From positions 207,296,001-207,360,000 of the forward strand of contig CM059582.1 of the NCBI GenBank assembly GCA_030407085.1: a stretch of DNA of 64,000 nt. Reading direction: 5' to 3'. The notes under the pieces were generated by a model. That model was not told the DNA's origin and did no database searches. It saw nothing but the letters and a program-made list of their open reading frames with translations. Below, piece by piece: positions 13,001 to 25,400 of this stretch; the first letter of the stretch is position 1, and the number at the start of each line of letters is the position of its first letter. Source of the stretch: Trichopria drosophilae. Its lineage: Eukaryota; Arthropoda; Insecta; Hymenoptera; Diapriidae. The position numbers were made by a program, and so were the translations under genes.

Positions 13001-15399
13001 AATTCCAAATTTTACTATTTTTTAAGTATATTTTTTGCTAAAAAAATGATTTTTGTTCCCGAAAAGGATTTTTTTTTACATTCTTGATGAGAAATTATAA
13101 CCTTAAAAATAATTTAGAAATTACATTTTCTTATTGCAATATTACATTATCATCATAAATGATTTTTTAATTCCCAAAAGGAATTCCCGAGAGGAATTCA
13201 ATGGTGATTTAAAAAAATGACTCAAAACAATTTTTGACCACTTTTTGAAGGTTTTTTTTCGTCAAAAAATGAAAGATTTTAGAATCCATTCGCAATTTTT
13301 TAGAAAATGTTTTTTTTTTCTATTCAAACAAAAATTTCCGGCCCAAAATTCCAAATTTTACGATTTTTGAAGTATATTTTTGGTAAAAAAATTTTTTTCC
13401 TGAAAATTTGTTTTTTGGCATTCTTAATGAGAAATAATAACCATAAAAATAATTTAGAAACATTTCAAGATATTTTGGGAAATAAAAAATCATTTATGAT
13501 GGCAATGTAATATGTAATAAAGCCAAAAAATATGCTTTAAAAATAGTAAATTTTGGAATTTTGGGTCGGACATTTTTTTTAATACAAAAAAAAAACATTT
13601 TCTAAAAAATTGCGGATGGGTTTTTAAATCTTTCATTTTTTTCGAAAAAAAAAACTTCGAAAGTGGTCAAAAATTGTTTTGCGCCATTTTCTTTTATAGC
13701 CATTGAATTCCTCGCGAAAAATTACTTTAAAAATATTTTCAATATTACATTGTCATCATAAGTAGTTTTTAATTCCCAAAATGTCTTGAAAAATTTCTAA
13801 ATTATTTTTAAGGTTATTATTTCTCATTAAGAATGCCAAATAAATCCTTTTCAGGAAAAAAATATGCTTAATAAAATAGTAAAATTTAGAATTTTGGGCC
13901 GGAAAATTTTGTTTAATAGAAAAAAATATTTTCTAATAAATTACAGATGGATTTTAAAATCTTTCATTTTTTTTCCAAAAAATAAAAACCTTCAAAATAG
14001 GTCAAATATAGTTCTTTAATTTTTGAGCCATTTTCTTCTATGACCATCAAATACCTCCCGAAAAATTACTTTAAAAATATTTTTGTTGAATTTTTAAATA
14101 AATTCCTTCATATTTCTGAAAATGTCGTCGCAGTCTCCCCTTTAAAAGTTCAAAATTATACTAAATAGTGCTTTAAAAAATCATTACGTTACACAAAAAA
14201 TGAAGATTATTTTATTAAAAAATTTAACAAGATTTTTAGCTCATTTTTAAAGTTTTCTAGCGCATCGAAAAATGAAAATATCATTATGAAACCAACTTTA
14301 CTATTTTTTTGTATGGTCTATCCATTTATGAGGTCAAAATTGCGTTTCCTTTCCGCAGAAAAATAATATGGCAGATTTTATTTCAAAAATTACCGAAAAA
14401 CCGAAAAAATTTAGTTTTCGAACATTTTTTACAAAATGGATAAAGGATCCATTACAAAATACATACAAATGTGGACCAATAAGTTGCAGTTTAGGGGGGG
14501 AGGATGACGGGTCTAAAAAAATCACTTTTTTACGATTTTTTTAAACGAAGCTACTAAAGTTAACTTAAATAATTTAATTACATATTATTGTGTAACATTT
14601 AAAGTGTCTTCAGTAATTTTTTCATTGAAAAATATTTAAAAATATCGGAGTTATGCTGCATTAATTTAGTGCATGTCGAAAATAGTAGATCTTGCGGTTC
14701 CCCGAATAACTAGTCGTAGAATTATCTCAAATACATGCGTTTGGAAAAAAATAGTCATTTAGAAGTATATCTCCTGAAAAAAATTTTATTTCTTACGTGC
14801 GGTTAATGTAAAAAATACGTTTTTTCACTAAACATATCGCCATTTTGTTGTTTCTTGCAAAAAGTAAAGAAAAGAGGAGTTTACTGGAAAGAGGACCGTA
14901 GAAAATTTGTTTATTGAGCTCCATTCAGTTTATCCTATTAAAAATGTGGAAAAAGTGTGAAAATATCTAAAAATGTACGTGTAAATATATATATATCTAT
15001 AAAAAAACATGTTTTTCCTAAATATTTCTGAACTAAATCGTCATTGCTCAAAATTGTTGTCTTATAACCTAAAATTTGAACGTTTTAAAAAACATACATA
15101 GCAAAAAAACAGTAACATAACCTAAAAATATGAAAAATTATCGTTAAAAATTAAAGATAAACAAAATACACTTACTTTCAGGTCATTTCGTGGCTCCTGT
15201 GGTGGCTCACATGTTCTGCAACCACATGGGTTTTCCGGACATCAATAAAATCTGGACATACAAAAATTCTGTAAAAAGGGCATGTTTGATGTCTCTATTC
15301 GTGACGGGATTGGTATCTTGGTGTTTGTTACTGGACCCGTTGACAAATCCCTCATGGTTCAGCAACAGTCTCTTCTGGCAAAAGAGTACCACCTCGTGA
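1050..15399 (+). CDS. RCE1: CAAX prenyl protease 2 (RCE1), 3' part, four exons
   Basis: Exons are 1050-1188, 9610-9834, 9917-9979 and 15182-15399 (TGA at the end); all junctions are GT-AG and the frame is continuous for 214 residues. RCE1 is an ER-membrane endopeptidase that removes the last three residues of prenylated CaaX proteins such as Ras. The sequence shows the family's catalytic pattern: SEEWTFR (the EExxxR motif, partial residues 66-72), FFGVAHFHH with its active-site histidine, and [10 protein letters not shown] with the conserved His and Asn. The hydrophobic segments expected of this multi-pass protein are present. From the animal family's usual length of about 300-330 residues, roughly 70-110 N-terminal residues are missing; they should lie before base 1, since I found no convincing exon in 1-1049. 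Introns are 8421, 82 and 5202 bases; the two large ones are full of repeats. Identity is confident; the start is not in the window. Confidence 0.93.
1189..2869. other. RCE1 intron, left part
   Basis: No exon seen. AATGTTGTGTCTTCTATACA then TAACCTCAAA near 1474-1503 recurs inverted at about 25300-25330, so it belongs to a dispersed repeat. Confidence 0.5.
2870..5170 (+). repeat. Tandem array, about 166-bp unit in 332-bp pairs
   Basis: Units centred on CGAGAAAAGTGAGGTTAAAT recur about 14 times. From about 3520 to 4700 they alternate between a CTTCCCATTTTCGAG type (3852, 4183, 4517) and a CACCAGGAATGACAAAG type (3683, 4014, 4347), so the true repeat there is about 332 bp. The array lies in the first RCE1 intron of the window and is not related to the ATGGCGG arrays. 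Confidence 0.88.
5482..5607. mobile_element. Small terminal-inverted-repeat element (MITE)
   Basis: CACTCAGAAAAAGGTTTATT begins a 50-base arm whose reverse complement ends in CTCAGTG at 5607. The loop is about 26 bases. The size and structure fit a miniature element; no clear target duplication was found. Confidence 0.65.
7225..8610. repeat. Foldback element, family shared with 61.4-62.4 kb
   Basis: Arms run about 7500-8080 and 8100-8610 (TTCCAATATGGCG ... TGACGCCATTTT). The segment TGAAGTATTTCGTATCAAAA and the following CGCTCTTCAAGATTC recur near 61455-61540, so both loci are copies of one family. It lies in an RCE1 intron. Confidence 0.6.
10083..10747. mobile_element. Terminal-inverted-repeat element, about 665 bp
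   Basis: GGAGGGTACACCCAAAAACT at the left and the reverse complement of GGAGGGTGCACCAACCAAAT at the right begin arms of about 50 bases. Inside are two related copies of a CGTGGAATTCAGTGGT segment. It lies in RCE1 intron 9980-15181. Confidence 0.6.
12459..14141. mobile_element. Foldback element with GGAAACTGCGAC ends
   Basis: TTAA (12455-12458), then GAGGAAACTGCGACATTTTT; right end GTCGCAGTCTCCCCT, then TTAA (14142-14145). Direct subrepeats with GAGGAATTCAATGGT start at 12541, 12846 and 13191, and reversed copies lie at about 13700 and 14050. The whole folds about a centre near 13.5-13.7 kb. Confidence 0.6.
14142..15181. other. RCE1 intron, right part, no gene seen
   Basis: AT-rich intron sequence up to the acceptor at 15180-15181; no exon and no clear repeat. 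Confidence 0.5.
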
Positions 15400-15746
15400 A
15401 AGCAGCCATTTTGTTAACCATAGATTTTCTTGTTGAATTCTCTATATCAGGGAGGGGGAACGAAAGCGTGCTTCGCTTAATTCAATAGATCGTGGGAAAA
15501 AATGAAGCTGCAACCCAGGATAACTTACAAAGTGCTTCCGACGATCAAAGTGTAAAAAAGAAGAAACTTTGGTCGACCGACTAACGAGTACCTACTTAAA
15601 ATATCATCACCGCAATGCCTGATATTGACAGAAGCTGTCGGAAGGTGTAAAGTGACTTATCTCGTCTTAATACAGACGTAATCGTTGTTATCTCGCTAAG
15701 TATCGTTGATTTTGCCGAAAAGAGCAACCTCTGTGGTTGAATGATT

Positions 15747-15752
15747 AATAAA
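15747..15752 (+). promoter_or_regulatory. Polyadenylation signal of RCE1
   Basis: AATAAA lies about 350 bases after the RCE1 stop codon in otherwise unique sequence. It is the first canonical signal downstream, so the 3' UTR probably spans 15400 to about 15770. Confidence 0.55.
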
Positions 15753-16448
15753 ATGCATTTGTTTTGCTATACGTTATATTTCTTCGTTGTCATATGCAGT
15801 AAAAGATAGTTTATATACATAAATACACTCATACCTTTCGTATAGAATTTTCTATTCGTGACTTTCAGTAAGAAAATGTGCATTATTACCACTAACGATA
15901 TATATCGCAACAAAAGGAATTACGAAAGCGAATATTTCGAGTTACCAGAAATCGATACTTAATCGATTAACTCGTTAATTACTTACTCGATTGATTAAGA
16001 AATAAAGGCAGTCTTAGACAGATTCTTACAACTTGTCGCAACGACGCGAAACAGTAATATGCGACTTTTTTCTTTTCGATAAATTATAAACAAAATTTAA
16101 GTTTATCAAAACATCGTAACGACATAATACAATAATGGTTTTCTTCTTACGGTTAAGGGCATGTTAAACTAGTAACGTTTACTTACTAAACATAACAAAA
16201 TACTGATTTAACGCTAAAGAAATTTTCTATAGCTGCCATTCTTTTATCCAATTGACACCTTAATCGATTTTTTAGGTAAGTAAAAATCTAGAAAGTTACA
16301 AATTTGAATAACAAATTATCTACTGTCTGTAGTTTATCATGCCCTTCGACTAAGTAACTAAAATAACGACATTTGTGTTCATTGCTTATACTTATTTTGG
16401 CTATTTTTCATCTCCTCTGATGTCGAGTATTGCTTAAATCCAGATTAC

Positions 16449-19400
16449 TTAGGATTGGCTAGGACCTGGTGCGGATTCTTGGCTAGCCAATTGATTAAGG
16501 AAGAGGACATTGCTGGCCTTGATCCTTGGGCCAGCTGCCACGATCGAGGGACATGGACTTATGCACGGTGTTGAACAATGACTGTTGCTTAAATCACACT
16601 GATCCAACAATTTCCACAGTTCTTCCGGAGTTGGTCCACCAAAACATTCTTTGGCTACGAGAAATATTTTTTTGTTAATGGTGGAACAAATTTCCACACG
16701 TTTTTTATATTTTCATTCAAACAAACAAAAAGTATATGGCTGATTCTCAACAAAAATTGAAATTGATGTTCTTAATGATTGTATAATCCAGGATCGTTAA
16801 TTAAGAAGTCTTTTTTATTAATTAAACTACTGTACTAAGTACAAATTTAAGAAAAAAAACAACTATTTTTTATATGATAAACAAAAAACTGCTAAATTCG
16901 ATGAGAATCATTGACTTTAACCATAAAAATCCTTACTTATTATTTCTTATCTTATTTTTTACTGATATAGGGTAGTATTGATGGTACCTAAATGAGTTTA
17001 TAGTTTAAAAAATGCGATTGGAAATATTTTTAAATATAATTCAAAATTTGTCCGTAAAAATCATTCCCTCGTTTTAACCCTTTAACGCCCAATTGAACAG
17101 ATTTTTTTCGTCAAGTTTGATCGTTCACAGCATTTTCAGAAATATATATTTGAATTACTCGACCATCATATCACATATTTTTAGGTCCGCTCTTTCAAAT
17201 GCCGCTGAGACAAATTCGAAAAAATGTCATTTACCCTCATTTTTTTCAAGAAAAAGAAAAATAGTACCGAATTTTCTTGCCTTTTTTTTCATAAGTTCGT
17301 ATTTTTTTATAGGAAAACTTTTTTTTACCTTTTTGAAATCTTTCAAAAAAGTGATCCCGATATCCAAGGAATAAGATCATGCACCAAAAAAACTTTTTTT
17401 TTTCAACATGGCGGTCGCAAAATGGCGTTTGAATGAATGCTGTTTTCTCGATTTATAAATTACTGTCTTTGCATGTTTTTCTTCGTGTTTTCTAAGGTAA
17501 AAATATCAGGTATGGGGGTTTTCAAGGTCGCTGATTACGATTCTGATGTCGGAATTGCAAAGTACAAGATGGCGGATCCAATATGGCCGATAGTTAAATC
17601 TGAATTCGTAGTTTCTTATTCAAATGGCCCGAAAATTTCATTTTATTTTTGTATTAGTTATTCTGGCGTCTGATATTTTTGTTTATAAATTTTTACGTGT
17701 AAATATCGTTATAATACCAAAATATTGGCTTGTTAAACGGAACATTCATCAATTTTATTAATACAATAGTTTATTCAAGTAAAACACACATGGAAAAGCA
17801 ATATACAATAAATATACAATAAAAAGTCCAATGATGAATTTTATGATAACTACTTTGTACGATATTACACACGTTTTTATAACAATTTTTTCTTATATTA
17901 TGTACTTGGAAACGTTATAGGAACTTTAGTTAATATGAAAGCAAAATATTTTCTGTACTTAATGTTTTTTTTTTTTTGTTTTAAAGTCGTAATTCGGTTA
18001 TTAATGAGGTTTTTAAATTTTGTGTTTCAAAATAGGGCATGTTCCATTAATGGGACATTCACCTTATTTCACGATAGTTTTTGATATTTTTATCGTGAGT
18101 TTCGGCAGAATTTTGTACTTGGTAACATATTCTATGCGTTTCCTACTTAACAAAAAATCGAGAAGCAAAAAACACAACAAATTTCTGGGAATTGAAGCTT
18201 TTTTTGAAAAGCAAAACTGCCCTTTGTCCGTTTAAAATTGTTCAAAATTGCACTCTTACTTCTATTTTAAATTAAGAGTCCTAATTAAATGTTGCATATC
18301 AATTTTTTACGATGAAGCCAATGAAAATAAAACTTTATATTTAAAAAAAAGAATTACAAAAAGATGTGTGAAATTTATTTTCTTTAATTTTGAAATTAAA
18401 AACTTGAGCAACATCGATTTTTTGTGTGGCCACTTTTGTGAAAACGACAAAATTTGTCGCCGGTTTTCATTCTCCGTAAGTTTATGGATATCTTTGAGAT
18501 ATTGTTATGAAATTTAAGTTTCCTATAGTTTTTGACTATGTTCTTTTGAAATCTGAAGTCCGTTTTCCGATATCACTTTCTATTTTTTAAATATGACCAA
18601 TTAAACGGAAGAAAACGTATAAAAAAGCGAAAACTTTATCAGAAAACTGCAACTTTTCTTGCGAAGGAGTTCTAGAATCGTGTCAGGCCTCAGAATTCTG
18701 TGACATAATGAGTTTTACTAAAAGTTGGTCAATATTAAGATTTAGGTTACAAAATGGCGCTATTGATTCGATTTTTTTTTATTTGAGTTTTATTAAAACA
18801 TTTCTGGTATTTTGTCGTGTAATTTGATGAATATGCTCTAGTGAATTATTTTTGAGGTTGATGAATACAAATCCGTTATTAAATTTTGGAAATTCAAAAT
18901 ATAGAATCCAATATGGCTGACCAAAGTTTCAAAAAAAATGGCCTGGTATATAGAAGGTTCCGAAGTCGTATTGGATCCGCCATTTTGAATTTGCAAAATT
19001 TAATAACGAATTAGTATTCAGTCACCTCAAAAGCAATCTGCATATTCATCAAAGTTCACTCCAAGATACCAGAACTATTTTAATACAACTCAAATAACAA
19101 AAAAATTCCTTATCAGCAGCGCCCTAAATCTTAATATTGACCAACTTTTAGTAAAACTCATTATGCCACAGGATTCTGAGTCTGAAAATTGCAGTTTTCT
19201 GATAAAGTTTTCGCTTTTTTATACGTTTTCTTCCGTTTAATTGGTCATATTTAAAAAATAGAAAGTGATATCGTAAAACGGACTTCAGATTCCAAAAGAA
19301 CATAGTCAAAAACTATAGGAAACTTAAATTTCATAGCAATATCTCAAAGATATCCATAAAATTACGGAGGATGAAAACCGGCGACACATTTTGTCGTTTT

Positions 19401-22400
19401 GGGACGAAACGGGTTAATAACATATTTAACGGAAAAAGAAATGTAAGTTTTATACATTTCATGTAAATTAAAAAATTCTACACGAACTTCAGAAATCAAA
19501 TTTGACTTGTTACTCTGGGTATCTTTTTGACTTAAAAGTGATTAGATTAGATTACAGATTTATCAGCCGTTGGTTTAAAACACCTATAGCAATATTACAG
19601 TAAGTTACAAAATTCTTGACCGAAACGTAATTTTCTTCGTTTTAATTTTTATATCTAATTTTCACTATCCGATACACCGAGAAAATAAACGCAACAAACA
19701 TACCTATTTTAAATATATTACGGATTAAGAAGAAACAAATTTTCGAAGACTTATCTTCATTTTGAATTTTTATGGTACATAAGAGCCACGATGAGCTTCT
19801 ACTATTGGATTTTATCTAATTATGGAAGGGAAACATGGATCTTTATGAAAGGTTGGAAAACACTCAATAAGAAATTAAGCAGTGCAATCGCCAGAAGAAT
19901 ATTTCTATTGAAATGTCGATCAAAAGGATTCCTACCTAAACATATTTATAAACTGGATTTATCACGCCATTTTCATTTTTATAGAAACTACAATAACACT
20001 AAAATTCGTTCTTTCATCACTAATTTTAAGAAAAACATTCTGAATATTGAAATTAATGACGTAGTATAGTTATGTAATCATATCATTTTTCAATTTTTCA
20101 TTTTTCTTACAATTGTTATTCATTTTTATCATTTTTAATTTGTATTATTATTATATTACAGAATAAATTTCTGAAGAGGGTCAAAAATTCTTGACCGAAA
20201 CGTAATTTTCTTCGTTTTAATTTTTATATCTAATTTTCACTATCCGATACACCGAGAAAATAAACTCAACAAACATACCTATTTTAAATATATTACGGAT
20301 TAAGAAGAAACAAATTTTCGAAGACTTATCTTCATTTTGAAGTTACAAAATTAGTTTAGTTTTAGTATCATAAACAAATATAATATCGCAACTGACATAT
20401 ACACACGTCTTAACATTTACACCTTAATCTATACACTTGTATTTTCTAATGAAAAAAAATATTCAAAAATGTTGTGTTTAACCCATTAACACCCATGGGG
20501 ACAATTTTTCACCTTGATACACCTGAATTTTTCACCTGCGGACGCTTTATCAGAACTCTCTAGATGGGATAAATTTGGGTTTCGAAAATTGTTGAACATT
20601 TGAAATTTGTAGATTTTTTATCGATCTTTCCAATGGTGATATTCAATATTAGAAAAAAAAAGTGAAAAAATTGCGTTTAAATGCATTTTGTATCAACTTT
20701 CCGTTATTGAATCATGTTAAAATGAATTTAGATGGTGAAGGGAACGCCTGAACTTCAGAAAACTGAATTTTATTCACCTGAATGATTCAAAATGACGTCC
20801 GAAACGAGTATTTTCACTCATTACGTTTAAGACATTTTATCTAAACAACTAATTAACTAATTTTCGAAGAAAATTATAATGACAAAAAGGGCTAAAAATT
20901 CACCAATATGCGGATTTGAAGAGTTTGATGTTAAAATTTCAAAATTTAAAATGGCAGATTCAATATGTCGGACGAATTTTCAAAAAATTATCGAATTTTC
21001 ATAAAAATTGCAATCTATTGGTTTTTTGAATCGCTGATAACGAATCTGATGTTAAAATTTCAACATTCAAAATGACGGATCCAATATGGCGGACGAATTT
21101 TCAAAAAATTCTCGAATTTTCATAAAAGTTGCAATCTATTGGTTTTATGAATCGCTGATAACGAATCTGATGTTAAAATTTCAACATTCAAAATGACGGA
21201 TCCAATATGGCGGACGAATTTTCAAAAAATTATCGAATTTTCATAAAAATTGCAATCTATTGGTTTTTTGAATCGCTGATAACGAATCTGATGTTAAAAT
21301 TTCAACATTCAAAATGACGGATCCAATATGGCGGACGAATTTTCAAAAAATTCTCGAATTTTCAAAAAATTCTCGAATTTTCATAAAAGTTGCAATCTAA
21401 TGGTTTTCGGAGTCTCGGATACAGAGTTTGATGTTAACATTTCCAAATTTAAAATGGCAGATCCAATATGTCGGAAAAATTTTCAAAAAATTGTCGAATT
21501 TTCATAAAAGTTGCAATCTAATGGTTTTCGGAGTCGCGGATAAAGAGTTTGATGTTAACATTTCCAAATTTAAAATGGCAGATCCAATATGTCGGACGAA
21601 TTTTCAAAAAATTATCGAATTTTCATAAAAATTGCAATCTATTGGTTTTTTGAATCGCTGATAACGAATCTGATGTTAAAATTTCAACATTCAAAATGAC
21701 GGATCCAATATGGCGGACGAATTTTCATAAAAGTTTCAATATAATGGTTTTCGGAGTCGCGGATACAAAGTTTGATGTTAACATTTCAAAATTTAAAATG
21801 GCAGTTCCAATATGTCGGACGAATTTTCAAAAAATTATCGAATTTTCATAAAAATTGCAATCTATTGGTTTTTTGAATCGCTGATAACGAATCTGATGTT
21901 AAAATTTCAACATTCAAAATGACGAATCCAATATGGCGGACTTATTTTTATGAACATTCGATAATTTGTATTTGAAAACTACTTTTCCGTGAAAAACTCT
22001 TGCGTAGACGGGTTAAAAAATCACTTACCTTAGAATAAGAAACAACATTTCATTTCCTCGATGTTTACCGACTGTAAATGTACGCGGTGTGCAGTTATTG
22101 TTTAAAATCTTTATATTTTAGTGTCTGCAAAATCTACTTATCGTTATTTTTTCACATTTTCATGAAATGAAGAGATATTTTTATAATCACTCTTATTTTG
22201 AATTAAGATTACTTTTCTTTTGTTAACATTTTAATCCATTCATGAAAATAACCAATTTTAGTTACGACTGAACTGCAATTCATTCTTTTTTAATACACTT
22301 TCAAAAAAAGAATGACTTGAAACCCTTCAAAAATCAAATGGGACATGGAGATTACAAATTAAAATTAATCTCTTGTATTACCCAGGATGCAATTTTTAAA

Positions 22401-25400
22401 TATTTTCACCGGTGTTTAAGGTTAAGTTGAGTACATTTAAACCTACCGAATTTATGCAGACGTTAAACCGAATGTAATTAACTGTTTATCTATCACATAC
22501 AAAAATATTCACTTTTATAGAAAATTATCAACACAAAATGGTTATAACATCGTATAATAGTTTAATTCTTTGTTGATGAATCCATTTTTATGTTATATAA
22601 CCATTTAGTTATGAATGTTTCATAAATTCTAGAAAATTTTTCATAAATAATGTAACATTACCTAATAAGGAACCGAAGGATGGGTCCAGTGCTTTCGTGA
22701 GATCCCACATTTGAATAGCTCCGTTCGAGTGGCCCGTAAATATGAAACGTCGAGGACGGGAACCCATACGACTGGAACCCTCACATTCGTGAACGCAGAA
22801 AGAACTTATTACACTCGCATCCACTGACTGGATTACACAGACTCTCGTTCCATCAGATGCCAACCGTACGAATAACTGGTCGGTTTCCGGTACAACTTTC
22901 TGCACGAACACTTGTTCGTCATCTTGTTCACCGAACGGCCCTGGTAAAATTTTAATATCGTAGTGTAATTTCCGAAATTTATGTCTTCACCATTTTTATT
23001 TACCCTCCTCACAAAATATAAATAAATAATTAGTCATTACTAAGTTTAGTCGTTAGTAAGGTCATTACGAAACATTATGATGAGATTGAGAAACCTTAAC
23101 GAAACCTTAACAACTAATCTTATATTAAAACGTGAACCAAATTTATTATGTGGAGGTTATAAAATAATATTACATTAGTATTAAATAAAATCCCGGCGTT
23201 TCAGATTAACAATTATCCCTTTGAGTGCCTCATCAATCTGATATCAATGTTTTTAAATTCAAAATGGCAAAAATTGTAAATTGTTTTAATACACATCCAA
23301 AAATTTCATAATAAAGTGTATTTTACTTGTAATTTACAGAAATAATTCACCAATTTATTAGCAATAATTTCATTAATTACACAGATGTGCAAAATTTTAC
23401 TTTTTCGGATTCAGGAATGATTTTTTAAGCTGAAAACGAATTATAAAATTGTAACTGAACTAATAAAAATTGGCTAGTTTACTAATTTTGATTTTTAATG
23501 AATTAAATATGTCCGATATGACAATAAAATTCAGACTACACTTAATTACACTCTTGATACATTAAAAAATAATAAACACGTACAAATAAACTAAAATATT
23601 CAAATTTATGAAGGTAACAGACGTAGTAGAGCCAGTTTTAAAGCAGAACAATGAAAAACACTCTTACAGAATTTTGTCGAACCTAAAAATAGAAGTATAT
23701 AAAAAGTCAATAATTACCGAAATCATTTCCAGCATTGTAGCTGATACAGGGCTCCACAGCGTCTAAGGATACAATTTTGAAACTTGCCTCGGGCGTCGAA
23801 CCTGGTTGAGTCGAGATCATACCACGAAATCTAGGCACAGCCCAACTTCTCACATGGTTATACTCAGAGCAAACGGACACCAAGTATTTTTCAGAAAGTG
23901 TCACCTGTTAATTTTAAAACATTTTTTTTCGAAATATTAAACATTTAAGCTATTTAAACAAAATTTAGTATCACAGAGCAAGACGATTTTTTAAAAAATG
24001 TAACATTAGGATTAAAAAAATATGAGTAAATAAAAATGTCGTTTTATTAATTACTCTTTCAATTTGAAGTGATGAAATGTTATTGAGGAATCGATTTTTG
24101 TTTTTGGGGAGATGTAAGTAATTTCTAAAATAATGGGCTACTTGCATCAAAAATTTAAAAATCCACAAAAAATATATAGACTTTCTATAAACCCCCATAA
24201 ATCTGAAAAAAATATTGAAAAATTTTGTTGATAATGAGAAGTTCCAAAAAAAATTAATAAAATTTGAAAAAAATGCGATCTTCAGAAACGTTTGTGATTG
24301 GTCGCGACGATCGTGACGTAGATATTCATCGTCGGTTTGAATGAGATTTCGAACTTTTTTCCCGGGTAAACAGAAAGTTGCAAATATTGAAACAATACGT
24401 TTGTCAAGGAGAAAATTATATTTTCGAGCATGTCAGGAAACAAATTTTTTGTACGTGCTCAGTCCGACAATTTGCCGACGATTAATATATTCATGGTGAC
24501 TGATTTTTTTAAAAATAATGAGTTCTTTAATGTTGCTGAAAGCAGAGGAGTCAAGACTGACAGGTAATTTTCTTTACATTTAAAACAATTCAATTAAATT
24601 TAAAATAGAAAATATACTTAATTCTTCTAATTTTACAAATTATTTTAATGTATTTACATCAATTTATCATTGAAGCAGAGTGACATAACCTCAAAATGTC
24701 ACATCCAATACTGATATGTTCTGATAATGTATATATCTAATTATAATATCGTTATAAGATAATGTGAATATTAAAAATGATTTTATTGTAGGTCAAAACG
24801 CGAGAATTATGGAGATTCGGCTGTTGGATACGTAGAACTATGCAGGGAAAACGAATATTGCTATATGAAAGGGTTTGCCCGGAGCACAGTGTTAGGCAGA
24901 AACCGTATTTTGTGTTGACATTTTCAATATTGGAGTTCAACTGATTTCGGAGTTTTGTATTGTTTGTATATATGGGACAGAAAGGTTAGGTTACAGAGTG
25001 AACAGTGACGTCACGCCTCAATAGCGCGCAAAACAGGTCGTTTCAAAAGTAGTCGAACTTTAAGTGTTCAAAAAATATATAAAAACTCACAAAAAACACA
25101 GGAATGTATTTTTGTATGTAATAATCTAACCCATACTTTCTAATGATCCAATAAAAACCAACAAAAAATTTTGATGCAAGTAGCCCATTTTGAGCGTAGA
25201 ATTCAAATTCGAGGTCTGAATCGACCCGTCACATAAGAATTTTGAGATATTTGAAGTCATGTACTCGAAAAACGCGTTTTTTTTTGTTGCTATTTTTGAG
25301 GTTATGTATAGAAGACACAACATTTTTAAGAGTTTTTCCTCTCGTTGGCTAATATAGTACTACGCTTTTTCTTTAATATGATAGGAGCAGAATTTGTTTC

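Larger units (their letters stand above)
19615..20339 (+). mobile_element. Short Penelope-like element with direct repeats and hammerhead-like motif
   Basis: Two direct repeats of about 150 bp (19615-19765 and 20190-20339, one clear mismatch) flank a central part. The whole is bordered by a 13-bp target duplication AAGTTACAAAATT (19602-19614 and 20340-20352). The junction before the second repeat holds CTGAAGAG, a perfect 6-bp stem GGTCAA/TTGACC, then GAAAC, the core pattern of hammerhead ribozymes found in Penelope-like elements. The central ORF resembles the N-terminus of Penelope-like proteins. There is no reverse transcriptase or GIY-YIG nuclease, so the copy is non-autonomous. Confidence 0.65.

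Noticed and set aside
20925..21955. CRISPR-like regular repeats
   Set aside because: The units are about 119 bp with no separate unique spacers, and the genome is eukaryotic. It is a tandem array.
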